From positions 1 to 35,534 of the forward strand of contig JAJDEQ010000050.1 of assembly GCA_029259695.1 (NCBI GenBank): a stretch of 35,534 nt of DNA. Direction: 5' to 3'. Of this stretch, positions 23,581 to 30,356 are shown piece after piece. The notes under the pieces were generated by a model. That model saw only the letters and a list, made by a program, of their open reading frames with translations, had not been told where the DNA came from and did not search any database. Source of the DNA: Planctomycetota bacterium (GTDB lineage Bacteria > Planctomycetota > B15-G4). The position numbers were made by a program, and so were the translations under genes. Position 1 is the stretch's first letter; each line of letters begins with the position of its first letter.

Positions 23581-24768
23581 TCAGGCCGGGCGCACGCCCA
23601 GCATGTGTTCGATCATGAGCTGGTCTAGCCGTTCGTAGCCGCAACCGCGCCGACCGAGCGCGTCCGCATCGAGATCCAGGGCGCGCAACCGATCGGCCTT
23701 CTCCCGGCTGTAGCCCGTGAGCGCCGGATCGATCTCGGCGTCGTTGTGCTCGGCCACCAGATCGCGTACTTCGGGGTCGGAGTCGAACGAGAGCGCACGC
23801 TCGACGAGGATCTTGTAGGTGCGCATGCACCCACGCGCGAACTCCCACACACCCGCTTGGTCCTCGGTGCGATAGGCGTGCGCGTCGAAGTGTCGCGGCC
23901 CGCCGTAACGCTGCCCACCCGACGTGCCCTCGAGCAGCCGCACGAGCAGGAAGGCCTGCTTGAGGTCCTCGCTGCCGAAGCGCAGGTCCTGGTCGTAGCG
24001 CCCGATGCGCTGGGCGTTGAGGTCGATGTGGAACAACTTGCGCGCTTCCATCGCCTGGGCCACGCCGTGAACGAACGACAACCCGGCCATGGTCTCGTGC
24101 GCCACTTCCGGGTTGACGCCCACCATCTCCTCGTGCTGAAGCGTCGAGATGAAGTGCAGCATGTGCCCCGTCGTGGGCAGGTAGATGTCCCCGCGGGGTT
24201 CGTTCGGCTTGGCTTCCAACGCAAAACGGATGTCGTAGCCCTGGTCCTTGACGTAGGCGCACAGGAAGTCGATCGCGTCGCGCATGTGCGAGATGGCCGT
24301 GCGCGGATCGCGACAGGCATCCGCCTCGGAGCCCTCCCGGCCGCCCCAGAAGACGTACGTTCGCGCGCCCAGCTCCACGCCCAGGTCGATGCCCTCCATG
24401 GTCTTGCGCAACGCGAAGGCGCGCACCTTGGGATCGTTGGAGGTGTACGCGCCGTCCTTGAAGACCGGGTGGGAGAACAGGTTGGTCGTCGCCATGGGCA
24501 CGACCATGCCCGCGTCCCGCAGCGACTTCTTGAAGGCCGCCACGATGCGCCCGCGCTCGGCGGCAGAGCTGCCGAACGGCACCAGGTCGTTATCGTGGAG
24601 GTTGACGCCCCAGGCACCGCACTGCGCGAGCTTGCACACGATCTCGGCCGGTTCGAGCTGGGGGCGGACGGCCTCTCCGAACGGGTCCCGGCCCGGGTTG
24701 CCCACGGTCCAGAGGCCGAAACTGAACTGATCCTCGGGAGTGGGCGCGTAGCGGTCGTTCTCGGTCAT
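23581..24768 (-). CDS. xylA: Xylose isomerase (class I)
   Basis: Cytosolic enzyme that interconverts D-xylose and D-xylulose with two divalent metals. The protein has 395 residues from the ATG at 24768. Catalytic His58 and Asp61 lie in '[13 protein letters not shown]', the metal/substrate residues Glu185 and Lys187 in '[14 protein letters not shown]', and the 'VFWGGREG' segment is present. The length and sequence match the short class I enzymes of actinobacteria such as Streptomyces. Another ATG 12 nt upstream (24780) is possible, but a TATGCT box 7 nt before 24768 suggests a leaderless transcript starting there. It lies downstream of a sugar ABC-transporter ATPase on the same strand, consistent with pentose uptake and use. 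Confidence 0.96.
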   Translation of the reverse strand: MTENDRYAPTPEDQFSFGLWTVGNPGRDPFGEAVRPQLEPAEIVCKLAQCGAWGVNLHDNDLVPFGSSAAERGRIVAAFKKSLRDAGMVVPMATTNLFSHPVFKDGAYTSNDPKVRAFALRKTMEGIDLGVELGARTYVFWGGREGSEADACRDPRTAISHMRDAIDFLCAYVKDQGYDIRFALEAKPNEPRGDIYLPTTGHMLHFISTLQHEEMVGVNPEVAHETMAGLSFVHGVAQAMEARKLFHIDLNAQRIGRYDQDLRFGSEDLKQAFLLVRLLEGTSGGQRYGGPRHFDAHAYRTEDQAGVWEFARGCMRTYKILVERALSFDSDPEVRDLVAEHNDAEIDPALTGYSREKADRLRALDLDADALGRRGCGYERLDQLMIEHMLGVRPA

Positions 24769-24775
24769 GGGCGAC

Positions 24776-24781
24776 AGCATA
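24776..24781 (-). promoter_or_regulatory. Candidate leaderless promoter (-10 box) of xylA
   Basis: TATGCT on the minus strand, then GTCGCCC, then the ATG at 24768. The sequence after the box (GTCGC) also follows the box of the symporter gene, and GTCGAC follows that of the cupin gene. Confidence 0.45.
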
Positions 24782-24836
24782 GCGAGCCGGTCGGCTGCAT
24801 TCAGCTCGGCGCTGACGCCACGCGAACGGCGTGCGA

Positions 24837-24964
24837 GCTGAGCCGGCGGCGCGCGAGCTGAGCCGGGCGGCGCGTAGGCTCAGCGGGGCGACGTGCGCGA
24901 GCTCAGCCGAACGGCGTGCGGGCCCAGCGGGGCGCCGCGCAGGCTCAGCCGGGCGGCGCGCGAG
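24837..24964. repeat. 21-bp degenerate tandem repeat between the sugar ATPase and xylA
   Basis: Six units of 20-23 bp start at 24837, 24857, 24878, 24901, 24922 and 24943; each begins GCTGAGC, GCTCAGC or GCCCAGC and continues with a GGCGGCGCG-like block. The last unit covers the final codons of the ATPase gene. No function recognised. Confidence 0.7.
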
Positions 24965-26495
24965 AGGGGGTCGGCTGCGTCACCCCCGCCATGAGCCGCA
25001 TCAGCGATTCCTCGTCGGCGTCATCCCGGGCGACTTCGCCCACCAGCCGCCCGCCGCGCATGACGACGATGCGCGACGCCAGGGCGAGCAACTCCGGGAG
25101 CTCGGACGACACGAGTACCACGCAGGCTCCGGTCGCGGCGTGCTCGGCGAGCAGTTCGTGGATCGACGCCTTGGCTCCCACGTCCACACCCCGCGTCGGT
25201 TCGTCCACGAGCAGGACGCGCGCGGTACGCATGAGCCACTTGGCCAGCACGATCTTCTGCTGGTTGCCACCGCTCAGGTCGCCCACGGGCAGGTCGAGGC
25301 TCGCGGCCCGCACGTCCAGCCGCGTCAGGGCTTCCGTCGTCTGACGTCGTTCGGCCCCGCGATCGATGCACCCCGCGCGACGCCAACCACCGCGCAACGC
25401 ATCGAGCCGCGACAGCGACGCGTTGTGCAGCACGCTCGACGACAGCACCAGCCCTTCGCGCTTGCGGTCCTCCGGGACCAGCGCGAGCTGCGCCGCCATG
25501 GCCCGGGTCACATCCCCCAGAGGCAGGCGCTGTAGACGACCTTCGCGATCGGCCACGCGCACGTCGCCGCGAGCGCTGCCATCGAGGCCGAACAACGCGC
25601 GCAACACGTCGCTGCGCCCCGCGCCCACCAGCCCGGCGACGCCCAGGATCTCTCCTGCTCGCACGCTCAAGCAGACGTCGTCGAACAACCCGGGCGAGCT
25701 CAGCCCGCGCACGTCGAGCACCACGGGCACCTCGGGTGCCGGTGCCCGCGCGGCGGGCGCGCGCTCCAGGTCACGGCCGATCATCAGCCGCACGAGCTGG
25801 TCCGGATCCGTCCCTTCACGGGGCACCGTCTGCACATGGCGCCCGTCGCGCAGCACCGTCATGCGGTCGCACAGACGGAAGACCTCCGGCAGCCGATGGG
25901 AGACGTACAGCAGCGTGAGCCCGCGACGCCGAAGATCCTCTATCAGGCCGAACAAGTGCTCGGACTCGGCCTCGGACAGCGAACTCGTCGGCTCGTCGAA
26001 GACCAGCACGTCGGCCCCCGTGCCGACCGCCGCGGCGACCTGGACCAGCTGCTCCTGCGCCGTGGAGAGCGACCCGACGGGCGCCTCGACGTCCAGTTCG
26101 ACGCCGATGCGCGCGAGCAGGTCGCGAGCACGGCGGGCCATCGCACCGCGGTCGAGCAACCAGCGCAGACCGACGGCCTGCCGACGTGGGTAGCGCCCCA
26201 GGCAGAGGTTCTCGGCCACGCTGAGGTCAGCGCACAGGGCCAGCTCCTGGTGCACCATGGCCACACCGGCTTCGCGCGCGTCGGCCGGCGAACGCAGGCG
26301 ACGCGACACACCGTCGATCCGCACCTCACCCGAGTCCGGGCGGTGGATCCCGCACAGCACCTTGCCCAGGGTCGACTTGCCTGCGCCGTTCTCCCCCATC
26401 AAGCCGTGACACTCGCCCGACTCGACCCGGAAGCTCACCCGGTCGAGCGCGGCGACACCACCGAACGACTTGCTCACGTCGCGAAACTCGATCAC
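24945..26495 (-). CDS. Sugar ABC transporter ATP-binding protein (RbsA/XylG/MglA type)
   Basis: Double-domain ATPase that powers import of a monosaccharide. Starting at the GTG at 26495 it has 516 residues, the usual size. Domain 1 has the P-loop 'GENGAGKST', signature 'LSTAQEQLVQVA' and Walker B 'VLVFDEPTSSLSEAE'. Domain 2 has the degenerate P-loop 'GLVGAGRSD', signature 'LSGGNQQKIVLAKW' and 'LLVDEPTRGVDVG'. This asymmetry is typical of RbsA, XylG and MglA. The frame is open upstream to 26699, across a terminator, so the longer version is unlikely; a second GTG at 26516 is possible. No permease gene lies beside it; the periplasmic binding protein is 7 kb upstream. With xylA next door the sugar may be xylose. 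Confidence 0.93.
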   Translation of the reverse strand: MIEFRDVSKSFGGVAALDRVSFRVESGECHGLMGENGAGKSTLGKVLCGIHRPDSGEVRIDGVSRRLRSPADAREAGVAMVHQELALCADLSVAENLCLGRYPRRQAVGLRWLLDRGAMARRARDLLARIGVELDVEAPVGSLSTAQEQLVQVAAAVGTGADVLVFDEPTSSLSEAESEHLFGLIEDLRRRGLTLLYVSHRLPEVFRLCDRMTVLRDGRHVQTVPREGTDPDQLVRLMIGRDLERAPAARAPAPEVPVVLDVRGLSSPGLFDDVCLSVRAGEILGVAGLVGAGRSDVLRALFGLDGSARGDVRVADREGRLQRLPLGDVTRAMAAQLALVPEDRKREGLVLSSSVLHNASLSRLDALRGGWRRAGCIDRGAERRQTTEALTRLDVRAASLDLPVGDLSGGNQQKIVLAKWLMRTARVLLVDEPTRGVDVGAKASIHELLAEHAATGACVVLVSSELPELLALASRIVVMRGGRLVGEVARDDADEESLMRLMAGVTQPTPSRAPPG

Positions 26496-26538
26496 GGGAG
26501 GATTCTCGCCGGCCACTCGAGTTCGAGCGACGCCTGTT

Positions 26539-26575
26539 CGAACGAAAACCGCCCACGCCCGAACGAAAACCGCCC
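26539..26575. repeat. Direct repeat CGAACGAAAACCGCCC, two copies 21 bp apart
   Basis: Identical 16-mers at 26539-26554 and 26560-26575, just upstream of the sugar ATPase start. The second copy contains the T-rich tail and stem foot of the terminator at 26560-26602; the first could be a duplicated relic or a regulator site. Confidence 0.6.
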
Positions 26576-26602
26576 GGCGAGCATGGGAAGCTCGCCGGGC
26601 GG
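26560..26602 (-). terminator. Rho-independent terminator after the FG-GAP gene
   Basis: On the minus strand a perfect 13-bp GC-rich stem (arms 26590-26602 and 26570-26582, 7-nt loop) is followed directly by TTTTCGTTCG. It lies 45 bp after the stop of the FG-GAP gene and 65 bp before the sugar ATPase start, so the ATPase should have its own promoter. Confidence 0.8.
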
Positions 26603-26646
26603 CAAGGAAGGGGTCGGCCCACGCAAAGACCGACCACGAGATCGGA

Positions 26647-28320
26647 TCAGGGAATGGTGGCCTGCAGGGCGTTCGACATGGCGAGACGCCCGGGCGCACC
26701 CGGGTCGAGGTAGAGGGCCTGCACGTAGAACGAGAAACCCGGGGGCAGGCCCGCGGGGATCTCCACGTTCACGAGGCGATCGATGAAGCCGCCGAGGATG
26801 GCGAACGGGACGTGGACGTCGGGGCTGGGGACGAGCACGCCGCCCTTGAACGGCTTGTTGCCCGCGACCGCGCCGAGGATCACCCGGCCGTGCACGATGC
26901 CGTCACCGAACGCCGGCAGACGGCGGCGCAGTTCGGAGGGCCAGGTCCACAACTCGAGGAACGACCCGTGGGCCAGCGTGCCGATGCCGCGCAGCGGGGG
27001 CACGAACGCGCCCGAGCCCGCCACGCCACCGGCCATGTCTTCCCAGGGCCACTCGCCGCCGGCGATGACGTGGATGCGGCCCTTGGCGGACCCCGCGTCC
27101 GCCGCGAAGGGCTCGCCCATGGCGATGTCGTGGATGCCGTCAGCGTTCACGTCACCGATCACGACGGCGCAGCCGCCGACGAAGGTGGTGAAGCCGGGCG
27201 GCACGATCTCGCGCGAGCCGAGGGTGTTGAGGTGCCCGCCGGTACGGCCGGAGAAGACCGACACCGCCGCGCGGTGCACGCTGCCGATGAGCACGTCGTT
27301 CACGCCGTCGCCATCGATGTCGCCGCCCGGGGTGACCGGCGCGCCGAAGCCGCCGTTCTCGAACCCGCCGGCGTGCAGCGCGAAGAACTCCTGGAGCGGC
27401 TTGCCGGTGGCACCCGACACGACACGCGCCACGCCTTCGCCGGCCAGGGCGCCCGTGCCCGCCAGCAGGTCCGGCACGCCGTCGGCATCGACGTCACCCA
27501 CGCCCGCGACGGATTCTCCGATGGGCAGCGCCGGGTCGGCGAAGCCCGCGATGCGCGCACCCGTCAGCCCGGAGTAGACGCCGACGTAGCCGCCTTGCCT
27601 GGCTCCGATGGCCACGTCGCTGATGGTGTCGCCGTCCACGTCGCCCAGGGATGCCACGGCGCAACCGAACTCGTCACCGACGAGTTCGCCCGACCACTCC
27701 TGCAACAACTGGCCGGTGCGCCCCGACAGGAGGTAGGCCTTGCCCGGCGCCTGGTTGATCGTGAAGTAGTTGGCCGGAGCGCCGACCAGGATGTCGTCGT
27801 GGTCGTCGCCGTCCACGTCGCGGATGCCGCTCACGGCCCAGCCGAACTCGAAGTCGATGCCGTCGGGCTCGTCGTGCACCTGCAACAGCTCGCCGTCCGC
27901 ACCCGAGTAGGCATACACCTGTCCCGGTGTGGACGCGTAGGTGAAGCCGCCGAAACCGAACGGCACGAGCAGCAGGCCGGGCGCGCCGACCAGCAGGTCG
28001 CGCAGACCGTCGCCGTCGACGTCCGCCGAGGCCAGGGACTGCCCGAAGAGGCTGTGGAGAGACGGCGCGGTGTGTGAGCGGATGACGTGACCGTCAACGC
28101 CGGAGAAGACGATCACCGAGCGACCGGGAGCGGCCGCAGCAAAGTCGGGAACCTGGTCTCCATCGACATCGTCGAGCGCGGCAAGTCCGTGCCCGAGGTG
28201 TCCTTCGATCGACGTTCCGCCGATCGTGTACAGGGTCCGCTGAGCCGCAGCCGGCTCGGCGGCACCCGCCCACACACACGCAGCCGCAACGGCCACGCTC
28301 AGAGCACTGAGCGCTCTCAT
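26647..28320 (-). CDS. Secreted FG-GAP repeat beta-propeller protein with shared C-terminal module
   Basis: Exported 557-residue protein. The signal peptide is at 1-26 ('SVAVAAACVWAGAAEPAAAQ'). Seven FG-GAP repeats follow, each with a calcium-loop motif such as 'DVDGDGLRDLLVGAP', 'DVDADGVPDLLAG' or 'DIDGDGVNDVLIG', as expected for a seven-bladed integrin-alpha-like propeller. The last 130 residues form a separate beta-rich module beginning near 'MAGGVAGSGAFVPPLRGIG' and ending 'LAMSNALQATIP'; the same module ends the FG-GAP protein at 32047. The start ATG at 28320 has a strong AAGGAG (28327-28332) at 6 nt. A surface-binding or adhesion role is inferred from the propeller fold. Confidence 0.92.
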   Translation of the reverse strand: MRALSALSVAVAAACVWAGAAEPAAAQRTLYTIGGTSIEGHLGHGLAALDDVDGDQVPDFAAAAPGRSVIVFSGVDGHVIRSHTAPSLHSLFGQSLASADVDGDGLRDLLVGAPGLLLVPFGFGGFTYASTPGQVYAYSGADGELLQVHDEPDGIDFEFGWAVSGIRDVDGDDHDDILVGAPANYFTINQAPGKAYLLSGRTGQLLQEWSGELVGDEFGCAVASLGDVDGDTISDVAIGARQGGYVGVYSGLTGARIAGFADPALPIGESVAGVGDVDADGVPDLLAGTGALAGEGVARVVSGATGKPLQEFFALHAGGFENGGFGAPVTPGGDIDGDGVNDVLIGSVHRAAVSVFSGRTGGHLNTLGSREIVPPGFTTFVGGCAVVIGDVNADGIHDIAMGEPFAADAGSAKGRIHVIAGGEWPWEDMAGGVAGSGAFVPPLRGIGTLAHGSFLELWTWPSELRRRLPAFGDGIVHGRVILGAVAGNKPFKGGVLVPSPDVHVPFAILGGFIDRLVNVEIPAGLPPGFSFYVQALYLDPGAPGRLAMSNALQATIP

Positions 28321-28682
28321 CTCTCTCTCCTTACGCGGGTCTCGCGGAGCTCGGCTCCGCGTCGAACGCGCTCTCACACGCGGTCGTGGTGACCCGGGAT
28401 CTCTCGATCTCGACTGGTCTCTCGAACGCCTCAGCGTATCCCAAGATCAGGGAGAGGCCAGCCGGACAGGAGCGGCGGCCAGGGCCCGGCCCTGCGCTAG
28501 CCCGGACTTCTCACCAGCTTCGTCGCGAGGGTGCGACTGGTGCTGGAGGGCAAGGAGCATCGTCGCTCTCGGCGCCGAGGGGGGTGACACCCCGTCGAGC
28601 ACCGAAAGTGTCGATCGACGCAGCCCTGCTGCGCCAGGCGTGTCCGCAGCAGGAGCTGGTGAGAAGTCCGGGCTAGCAGCTG
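28321..28682. other. 362-bp intergenic region containing an inverted-repeat element
   Basis: Between two FG-GAP genes on the minus strand. It holds the ribosome-binding site and leader of the downstream gene (28321-28440) and the 182-bp inverted-repeat element at 28496-28677. A 96-codon frame crossing it on the plus strand is not credible. Confidence 0.6.
28496..28677. mobile_element. 182-bp element with perfect 24-bp terminal inverted repeats (MITE-like)
   Basis: The arms 28496-28519 and 28654-28677 are perfectly complementary over 24 bp. If CTAG at 28497-28500 and 28673-28676 is a palindromic 4-bp target duplication, the core inverted repeat is the 19-mer CCCGGACTTCTCACCAGCT. The 134-bp interior has no gene but is rich in structure: palindrome CTCGGCGCCGAG (28568-28579), GGGGTG-A-CACCCC (28581-28593) and a 9-bp hairpin, arms 28625-28633 and 28645-28653. 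It begins 5 nt after the stop of the upstream FG-GAP gene. A non-autonomous transposon relic is the best reading; a structured RNA or terminator is the alternative. Confidence 0.6.
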
Positions 28683-30263
28683 CTAGACGTCCGGACGCAG
28701 CACGGTGCGCAGCGTGTCACCCGTCTTGCCGGAGATGAACCGCGCGACGCCGGGGAACGCGCGGCGGCCGCGCAGACTCGCCGCGCCCACCGCGAGATCG
28801 GGCACGCCGTCGCCGTCGACGTCGCCGATCGCTGCGGCACTCACGCCGAAGTGCGAGTCCAGGTGGATGTCGCCCCGCAACCCGATCAACTCGGTGTCCG
28901 CGTCACCCGACAGGATCCACGCGGTCGGCTGCTCGTCGGGATCGAAGGACACCGGCGCGGCGACGAAGAAGTCGGCGCGGCCATCGCCGTCGACATCGCC
29001 CAGGGACGTCAGGGTCGAACCGAACGAACCCGAACCTCGCTGGGACCAGCGGGCGAGCACGCTCCCGTCCGCGCCGGAGCACGCCACGACGGAGGACGCA
29101 TCACGGGCAAAGGGTCGCGACACGAGCACGTCCGCGTAGCCGTCGTCGTTCAGGTCGCCGGCGCCGGCCAGGCCGAGGCCGAAGGTGCGCACGTCGGCGT
29201 CGGCATCCCAGCGGCGCAGGATCGAGCCGTCGACGGTGGACCAGATGCGCACGTAACCCGGCCGCCCGGCCTCGTGTTCGGGCGCGGCGCTGGCGGCGAG
29301 GTCGGAGCGGCCGTCACCGTCCACGTCCCCCACGTCGGCGACACACGCACCCAACCGGTCCCCGTACGCGTCGCCGACGAAGCGGTGGATCACACTGCCG
29401 TCGAGGCCCGAGAGCACCTGGACCAGGCCGCGCGGCCCGGGCGTGGGCTCCGCGCCGTCGCTGGGCGTGTACCCCGCGAACGGTTCGGCGAAGGACGAAC
29501 CCACCGCGAAGTCGGGGCGGCCGTCGCCGTTCACGTCGCCCACACCGCACAGGGCAGGACCGGGCGCCGCGCTGGTCCACGGCAGCTTGAAGCCGTCGGC
29601 CGTCACGTCGACGCTGAACAGCACGCCGCCGCCGGCGCCCGAGAACGCGCGCACGTACCCGAGACCTTCACCGGAACGACCCGAGGCACCGATGAGCAGG
29701 TCGCGCACGCCGTCGCCGTCCAGGTCACCCGGCACGGTGATCGTGCAACCGAAACCGTCTCCCGGCCGCTGCCCTTCCCACGCGTGCAGCACGGCACCGT
29801 CTGCGCTGGACAGGACCCAGGCGCGGCCCACGCTCTCCTCGTCTCCGCCCGGATCACCGAGGGCTACGTCGGGCACACCGTCGTCGTTCACGTCACCCAC
29901 GCCGTGCAGGGCGAGGCCGAACAAGTCGCCGCGCACGCGCCGCTCGAGGTCGTCCGCCTCCTGCGCGACGTCTTCCTGCGCGACGCCCTCCAGCACGACC
30001 TCGCCGTGAGCGACTTCGCCGTGCGCGACCTCGCCGTCCACGACCGGGTCCTCGACAACCGGATCCTGGAGCGCCCACAACGGCGCCGCGGGAACGAGCA
30101 CGCAGGCGAGGAATGCGACGGCCCGGCGAACCCGGGCCGCGGGGGCGCACTCGGGGACACGCCGATCGAAGGCGTGTCCGCCGACGCGCTGCTCGTGCCC
30201 TCGGGGCAGGTCGAGTCGCGACCCGTAGAGTCGGGGGCTGGATCCGTCGCTGCGTTGCGTCAT
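28683..30263 (-). CDS. Secreted FG-GAP repeat beta-propeller protein with acidic pentapeptide repeat
   Basis: A 526-residue protein. The ATG at 30263 is supported by GAGGAGA (plus 30270-30276) but gives about 45 polar residues before the export signal 'RRAVAFLACVLVPAAPLWAL'. After it comes an acidic low-complexity stretch of pentapeptides (DPVVE, DPVVD, GEVAH, GEVAH, GEVVL, EGVAQ, EDVAQ) encoded by 15-bp DNA repeats. Seven FG-GAP repeats follow, for example 'DVNDDGVPDVALGDPG', 'DLDGDGVRDLLIG', 'DVNGDGRPDFAVG' and 'DVDGDGVPDLAVGAA'. It lacks the C-terminal module of its two paralogues and stops soon after the last blade. It lies between the tail-sheath gene and the inverted-repeat element. Surface role inferred. 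Confidence 0.9.
   Translation of the reverse strand: MTQRSDGSSPRLYGSRLDLPRGHEQRVGGHAFDRRVPECAPAARVRRAVAFLACVLVPAAPLWALQDPVVEDPVVDGEVAHGEVAHGEVVLEGVAQEDVAQEADDLERRVRGDLFGLALHGVGDVNDDGVPDVALGDPGGDEESVGRAWVLSSADGAVLHAWEGQRPGDGFGCTITVPGDLDGDGVRDLLIGASGRSGEGLGYVRAFSGAGGGVLFSVDVTADGFKLPWTSAAPGPALCGVGDVNGDGRPDFAVGSSFAEPFAGYTPSDGAEPTPGPRGLVQVLSGLDGSVIHRFVGDAYGDRLGACVADVGDVDGDGRSDLAASAAPEHEAGRPGYVRIWSTVDGSILRRWDADADVRTFGLGLAGAGDLNDDGYADVLVSRPFARDASSVVACSGADGSVLARWSQRGSGSFGSTLTSLGDVDGDGRADFFVAAPVSFDPDEQPTAWILSGDADTELIGLRGDIHLDSHFGVSAAAIGDVDGDGVPDLAVGAASLRGRRAFPGVARFISGKTGDTLRTVLRPDV
29966..30070 (-). repeat. 15-bp tandem repeat encoding acidic pentapeptides
   Basis: Seven 15-bp units start at 29966, 29981, 29996, 30011, 30026, 30041 and 30056 on the plus strand; the best three are cgacctcgccgtgag, cgacttcgccgtgcg and cgacctcgccgtcca. 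In the FG-GAP gene they encode the acidic pentapeptide linker after the signal peptide. Confidence 0.75.
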
Positions 30264-30267
30264 GGCC

Positions 30268-30284
30268 GGGTCTCCTCGAGACCC
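30268..30284. promoter_or_regulatory. 7-bp inverted repeat covering the ribosome-binding site of an FG-GAP gene
   Basis: GGGTCTC-CTC-GAGACCC overlaps the GAGGAGA sequence before the ATG at 30263. As RNA it would hide the ribosome-binding site. Its half-site resembles the GGTCTCGAG arms of the inverted repeat at 19995-20025. Confidence 0.45.
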
Positions 30285-30356
30285 CGACGATACGAACAGG
30301 GCCCGCTCCGCTCACGAGCGAATGGGAGGAATCCTCGGCCGGCGGCCCCGGCGCGC

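Noticed and set aside
28386..28676. 96-codon plus-strand frame across the inverted-repeat element
   Set aside because: No ribosome-binding site, low-complexity product, and it is explained by the structured element.
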